Assembly: GCA_963705495.1 (NCBI GenBank)
Contig: CAVPJQ010000003.1
Span: 62,001 to 126,000 of the forward strand
Direction: 5' to 3'
DNA length: 64,000 bases
Source of the DNA: DATBVX01 sp963705495
GTDB taxonomy: Bacteria > Pseudomonadota > Gammaproteobacteria > Steroidobacterales > Steroidobacteraceae
Of the stretch, positions 63,519-64,000 are shown in pieces. Numbering within the stretch: position 1 is the first letter of the stretch; every line of letters begins with the position of its first letter. Position numbers and translations under genes: made by a program. Under the pieces are notes generated by a model. That model did no database searches. It was not told the origin of the DNA and was given only the letters and a program-made list of their open reading frames with translations.

Positions 63519-63700
63519 CGGCTCCTCCTTTGCCGTCGGACGTCCTGGCTTGTCCGAATATCGACCTTGTGTCTACTTTTATCTTCCGGCACTGATAAGT
63601 TTTGCTATCCGTACATCTACTCCGCCTCGCATGAGCGCGCAACCCGGTCCGCGCCACCGCAGTCTCTCGGTGCGATCGCTGTCGCCAAAAGGCTACAGCA
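61154..63700 (-). repeat. Segmental tandem duplication, copy 2
   Basis: The second copy is 2.5 kb long and contains the shorter autotransporter and its leader. Between the copies lies a short remnant of the Nudix gene that follows copy 1, showing that the ancestral unit was autotransporter plus Nudix. Confidence 0.75.
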
Positions 63701-63837
63701 AAAATTGCACAGCCACGTCGGACGTGAATGCACAGGATTCAGATTAGTGCTTGACCACGACATGTCGCGCTGGCTCATGCGTTCCGGGCATCGCTGACGC
63801 GAGCAGCGGCGAATCGTCTCGTGGGGTAGCCTTATCT
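63519..63837. other. Upstream region of autotransporter copy 2
   Basis: This 319-bp stretch between the autotransporter leader and tRNA-Leu includes the duplicated leader DNA (to about 63700) shared with the region upstream of copy 1. It should contain the promoter. No further gene is recognised. Confidence 0.5.
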
Positions 63838-63924
63838 TGGTGCCGGTGGAGGGAATCGAACCCACACTCTGTTGCCAGAACCGGATTTTGAGTCCGGCGC
63901 GTCTACCAGTTCCGCCACACCGGC
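63838..63924 (-). tRNA. tRNA-Leu (CAA anticodon)
   Basis: The minus strand folds as a class II tRNA: acceptor GCCGGTG/CACCGGC, D-arm GGCGGAACTGGTAGACGC, anticodon stem CCGGA/TCCGG with loop CTCAAAA and anticodon CAA, a long variable arm (TCTGGCAACAGA) and T-arm GTGGGTTCGATTCCCTCC. The CCA end is encoded (63838-63840). The anticodon CAA reads UUG leucine codons. Confidence 0.96.
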
Positions 63925-64000
63925 AAGGTGTAAAGCTGTGTAACTCGAACCTTCGTGAATCGATCAGGTCTACGAGGTCCCTGTACGGGCGTGCAGTATA

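Overview
The window is high-GC DNA from a proteobacterium, most likely a gammaproteobacterium of the Xanthomonadales/Nevskiales/Steroidobacter kind. This placement is inferred from gene content: large NAD-type GdhB, FdI-like ferredoxin, PhzF, ZapE, ETF-QO, fused IcmF and a TonB-dependent vitamin receptor. No rRNA gene is present to confirm it. The theme of the chromosome here is oxidation of aromatic and branched-chain compounds to CoA esters.

Layout. (1) 1-8829: a tight phenylacetate operon (paaABCDE-G-I-J-Z) preceded by the 3' end of a 2-oxoacid dehydrogenase E2 gene. (2) 8907-11327: a twin-domain ABC ATPase and a PhzF-like enzyme. (3) 11421-15353: a thiamine salvage operon made of promoter, TPP riboswitch, TonB-dependent receptor, small thiamine-binding protein, PnuT-like permease and kinase; then a 2Fe-2S ferredoxin. 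(4) 15737-18425: integron-type gene cassettes (TPR protein, cupin, VOC protein) bounded by attC sites, with no integrase in the window. (5) 18534-27182: SulP transporter, small protein, PPK2, several proteins of unknown or loosely known role, O-methyltransferase, MFS transporter, GNAT, two gene fragments, a pyrimidine-dimer glycosylase and a membrane protein. (6) 27492-37925, minus strand: gpmA, a GT2 glycosyltransferase, gdhB, E2, E1beta and E1alpha of a second 2-oxoacid dehydrogenase, and a MarR regulator divergent from hpd (38009). (7) 39193-53820: persulfide-dioxygenase/rhodanese fusion, SCOT-type CoA transferase, ZapE, ETF-QO, an M16 protease pair, SDR, enoyl-CoA hydratase, thiolase and fused isobutyryl-CoA mutase, a set that fits Leu/Val/Ile/Tyr/Phe catabolism. 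(8) 53826-57603: housekeeping genes (PlsC-like, XerD, DsbC-like, FdxA, Nudix). (9) 57623-63700: a tandem duplication of a PKD-repeat autotransporter plus Nudix gene, then tRNA-Leu(CAA).

Two things stand out. The cassette array at 15.7-18.4 kb has one textbook attC site, a second degenerate site of the same family and a left half-site, and it sits directly behind a chromosomal ferredoxin gene. Separately, eleven reading-frame breaks in the window are each repaired by removing exactly one base (seven in gdhB, one each in the GT2 gene, gpmA, the thiamine kinase and the second autotransporter). A uniform +1 insertion pattern with no independent nonsense mutations looks more like insertion-type consensus errors than gene decay, and it should be resolved before these genes are called pseudogenes.
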